A stretch of 64,000 nt of DNA from Streptomyces sp. AM 4-1-1 (GTDB taxonomy: Bacteria; Actinomycetota; Actinomycetes; Streptomycetales; Streptomycetaceae), in the NCBI RefSeq assembly GCF_029167625.1, contig NZ_CP119145.1:4092001-4156000 (forward strand), written 5' to 3'. The translations under genes and the position numbers were made by a program. Below, piece by piece: positions 61,859 to 64,000 of this stretch; position 1 is the first letter of the stretch, and the number at the start of each line of letters is the position of its first letter. The notes under the pieces were generated by a model that worked only from the letters and a program-made list of their open reading frames with translations, ran no database searches and was not told the DNA's origin.

Positions 61859-62577
61859 TTTGCGTCCGATGGGAGCCGGGCGCTCGATCTCGCTGGCGAA
61901 TCGCCATCGAGATCCCCTCGTGGCGGAGTGGGCCGCGTTGTTCGACAGCGATCATCTGGAGCTTGATACCCATGGTGCCGCCGCGAGCCTCCGGCGCAGG
62001 CTGAGACAGCTTCCGGGAGGCCGACGAAACCGGCCTTCAACGGTTTGAGGCTCTCAAGGCTGGCCAAAGTGATGGTCTTCTGAAGCCGACAACGCTCGTC
62101 CAAGACGTGAGTGGGCAGGACATAGAAGGTCCACTGGCCCAGGTCCAGAGGATCTAGGGTCTGCTTCTCCCGGTGATGCAGAAGGCAGAACACGTACACG
62201 TCCGCGCTGCGCAGTACATCGGCTGAAGTGATGTCGGTCCGGGCGTCCCAACCGGAGGCGGGCGCGATACCGAAGGAGACTCTCGATGTCTGCGACTGTG
62301 CCCACGACTGTAGGTAGGCCGTCGACTTCACCTCGATACGCCAGTTCTGGGGCGTACGGATGTCAACCGCGTCCCATTCGGTACGGGTACCCGTGGCAGC
62401 GCCCAGCGCGGTGGCCACGAGGTACTCGGCCAGCACGCCTCGCATGGTGTTGCTGGTCAGGTCGGAGCACGCCCAACTCCAGAAGTCGGCGAGCTTGCCC
62501 ACCGTCCTGCCGTTGGCGTGTATCAACTCATCGCCGCTGCGACGCGCGATGACCATCGGCCCAAGCTCGGTTCCCAC
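61846..62577 (-). CDS. Putative PD-(D/E)XK nuclease-like protein
   Basis: 243 residues. GVLAEYLVATALG (Glu of motif I), TEWDAVDIRTP and WRIEVKSTAYLQSW give the E-(x)n-D-(x)n-ExK arrangement of restriction-type nucleases (about residues 47-95). The C-terminal 40 residues are basic and low in complexity. GTG 62577 is preceded by GGAGGA. Tandem with the methylase, 55 bp apart, so they may be cotranscribed as a restriction-modification-like pair. Confidence 0.75.
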   Translation of the reverse strand: MGTELGPMVIARRSGDELIHANGRTVGKLADFWSWACSDLTSNTMRGVLAEYLVATALGAATGTRTEWDAVDIRTPQNWRIEVKSTAYLQSWAQSQTSRVSFGIAPASGWDARTDITSADVLRSADVYVFCLLHHREKQTLDPLDLGQWTFYVLPTHVLDERCRLQKTITLASLESLKPLKAGFVGLPEAVSACAGGSRRHHGYQAPDDRCRTTRPTPPRGDLDGDSPARSSARLPSDANDTC

Positions 62578-62645
62578 ACAGTCCTCCGAACTATCAAGCA
62601 GGTACAGAGTTAAGCCTGCCAGTAGTGCACGCCCTTGTGGCGCTC

Positions 62646-63680
62646 TCAGTAACCGCCCTCTGGGCAGCAGAGAAGCGGAGCATCACCGCGATCATGCTTC
62701 TTCTCCAACCCCATTCGATCAAGACCTGCCCCCCTCGGAGTCGCGCTCATGATCGAGGTCTGAATCCAGTCCGCTGTCGCGGAGATCCCCTCATCGAGTG
62801 TCATGGGTGCCACTCTCGGGAAGAGCGCTTGCAGACGGACGCTATCGGCCTGGGAGTGGGCGACATCGCCAATGCGCGCGGGCATGTGCTGTCGTTTGAC
62901 GACGTGCCCAATGGCTGCCTCGATCTCCTGGACCAGATCCAGCAGCGAAGTCCGGCTCCCGAAAGCCAGGTTCACCGGCCGGGGGCCCACCACGCGGCGC
63001 AGGAGGGCGTCGGTGAGGATGCGGCACACGGTGCCCACGTACGTGAAGTCGCGGGTCTGGGTGCCGTCGCCGTAGACGGTTACGGGCTCGCCGGCGAGGG
63101 TGGCACTGATCCACTTCGGGATGACGGCGGCGTAGGCGTGGTCGGCGCGCTGGCCCGGGCCGTAGACGTTGAAGAAGCGGAAGGGGAGGACCGGCAGGCC
63201 GAAGCTGTGATGGTAGGCGCTCAGGTACGCCTCCGTCGTGAGCTTGGTGACCGCGTACGGGCTCATCGGGGCGGTGGCGAGGTCCTCGTGCTTCGGCAGG
63301 TGAGGGTTGAAGCCGTAGACGGAGGACGAGGAAGCGGCGATCACGTGCGGGCCCCCGGCGCGGCGGGCTGCTTCGAGGACCTGGAGGGTGCCGGTCGCGT
63401 TGGCGTGGTGGCTGGCCAGGGGGTCCTGTAAGGAGCGCGGTACGGAGGGAAGCGCGGCCAGGTGGACGACGGCGTCGGCGCCGTGGAACACCTGGTCGAG
63501 CAGAGAGGCGTCCTGGACGTCTCCCTCGAAGAAGTCGACGTCGAGGCCGCCGAGATTCGCCTTGTCCCCGGTGGAGAGGTTGTCGACGACTCGGAGTCGG
63601 GTGACCTGAGGCTGCCCAGTCAGGGCACGGACAAGGTTGCCGCCGATGAACCCGGCACCGCCGGTGATGACGATCTGCAT
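62646..63680 (-). CDS. NAD-dependent NDP-sugar epimerase/dehydratase (SDR)
   Basis: 344 residues. GGAGFIGGNLVRAL at the start (NAD loop), SSSSVYG, the YxxxK in SPYAVTKLTTEAYL (about 143-147), RFFNVYGPGQ and GDGTQTRDFTYV. Typical of UDP-glucose/GlcNAc 4-epimerases (WbpP/GalE-like). The last ~25 residues run past the usual end. ATG 63680 lies 11 bp after the next gene's stop, so the pair is an operon for nucleotide-sugar conversion. Confidence 0.92.
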   Translation of the reverse strand: MQIVITGGAGFIGGNLVRALTGQPQVTRLRVVDNLSTGDKANLGGLDVDFFEGDVQDASLLDQVFHGADAVVHLAALPSVPRSLQDPLASHHANATGTLQVLEAARRAGGPHVIAASSSSVYGFNPHLPKHEDLATAPMSPYAVTKLTTEAYLSAYHHSFGLPVLPFRFFNVYGPGQRADHAYAAVIPKWISATLAGEPVTVYGDGTQTRDFTYVGTVCRILTDALLRRVVGPRPVNLAFGSRTSLLDLVQEIEAAIGHVVKRQHMPARIGDVAHSQADSVRLQALFPRVAPMTLDEGISATADWIQTSIMSATPRGAGLDRMGLEKKHDRGDAPLLCCPEGGY

Positions 63681-63691
63681 GGGGTTGCCCT

Positions 63692-64000
63692 TCAGAGAGA
63701 GTCGACGTGGGCGCCGGCGCCGGCGAGCCGACGGCGGCAGTCGAGGATGTACGGGGCGTGCGCGCTGATCAGGGGGTAGTCGAAGGCGTCGTGGTCGGCG
63801 AGGAGGACGACGGCGTCGGCTGCCGCGAGGCGGGCTGGGGTCACATCGACCTGCTGGAGGCTCGCCAAGCCGACGGCGCGGGGATGGGCTTCGTCCAGGA
63901 CGTGGGGGTCGGCGGCCTGGACCTCGGCGCCCATGCCGGTGAGGAGTTCGGCGATGCGAGTGGCCGGTGTCTCCCGGGCGTCCCCGGTGTTGGCCTTGTA
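63692..64000 (-). CDS. UDP-glucose/GDP-mannose dehydrogenase family, C-terminal end (runs off window)
   Basis: The frame is open to the window edge. YKANTGDARETPATRIAELL is the start of the C-terminal UDP-binding domain, followed by VQAADPHV and a late DCRRRL. About 102 codons are seen of an expected ~430; the catalytic Cys domain lies outside. It oxidises a UDP-hexose to the uronate, probably supplying the epimerase downstream. Confidence 0.88.
   Translation of the reverse strand, partial: YKANTGDARETPATRIAELLTGMGAEVQAADPHVLDEAHPRAVGLASLQQVDVTPARLAAADAVVLLADHDAFDYPLISAHAPYILDCRRRLAGAGAHVDSL

Overview
The window reads as the chromosome of a high-GC actinomycete, most likely Streptomyces or a close relative. 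Support comes from GC-rich third codon positions, long ATGA/GTGA-overlapping operons, a type I polyketide synthase with a LAL-family activator, a WhiJ-like regulator set (XRE/DUF5753 + DUF397 + HATPase) and tRNA-Pro 3' fragments that look like integration scars.

Region 1 (1-20666) is the end of a biosynthetic gene cluster. The last PKS module is present as AT(malonyl)-DH-KR-ACP-TE; its KS lies before the window. It is followed by a VinJ-like aminopeptidase, two LuxR-type regulators (one a large LAL ATPase), an MFS exporter, and a tightly coupled operon: 5-aminolevulinate-synthase-like enzyme, TauD-type dioxygenase, KAS III-like enzyme, SAM methyltransferase and GNAT. A TPR regulator, an M20 amidohydrolase and an alpha/beta hydrolase follow. 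Together they suggest a polyketide carrying an amino-acid-derived or C5N-type unit, possibly built with N-protection and deprotection.

Region 2 (about 20.8-27.1 kb) is bracketed by two copies of the 3' part of a tRNA-Pro(CGG) gene: a decayed copy at 20828-20870 and an intact-looking one at 27085-27127. Between them lie an arsenic resistance set (ArsO-like flavoprotein, two ArsR repressors, ACR3 efflux pump, broken ArsC) and a graveyard of gene fragments (JmjC/cupin, frameshifted aldo/keto reductase, TIR-like domain) around one intact phosphotransferase.

Region 3 (27.3-62.6 kb) is a dense defence island. It opens with a complete Wadjet-type operon (JetABCD, the TIGR02677-TIGR02680 set). Next come a coiled-coil protein and, divergently, a three-gene DISARM-like locus: a 2112-residue Ser/Thr kinase-helicase-DUF1998 fusion with a nuclease-like tail, a SNF2 helicase (DrmD-like) and a 1397-residue adenine methyltransferase (DrmMI-like). 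After a WhiJ-like regulator set come an SMC-like ATPase with a small partner, McrB-McrC, an HTH-N6-methylase with an atypical motif IV, and a PD-(D/E)XK-like nuclease. The promoter of the ATPase unit and that of the methylase share an exact 17-bp block, which suggests common control.

Region 4 (62.6-64 kb) leaves the island: an NDP-sugar epimerase and the C-terminal end of a UDP-sugar dehydrogenase, probably for a cell-surface polysaccharide. The best candidate for something new is the kinase-helicase-nuclease / SNF2 / methyltransferase locus at 36132-50795.
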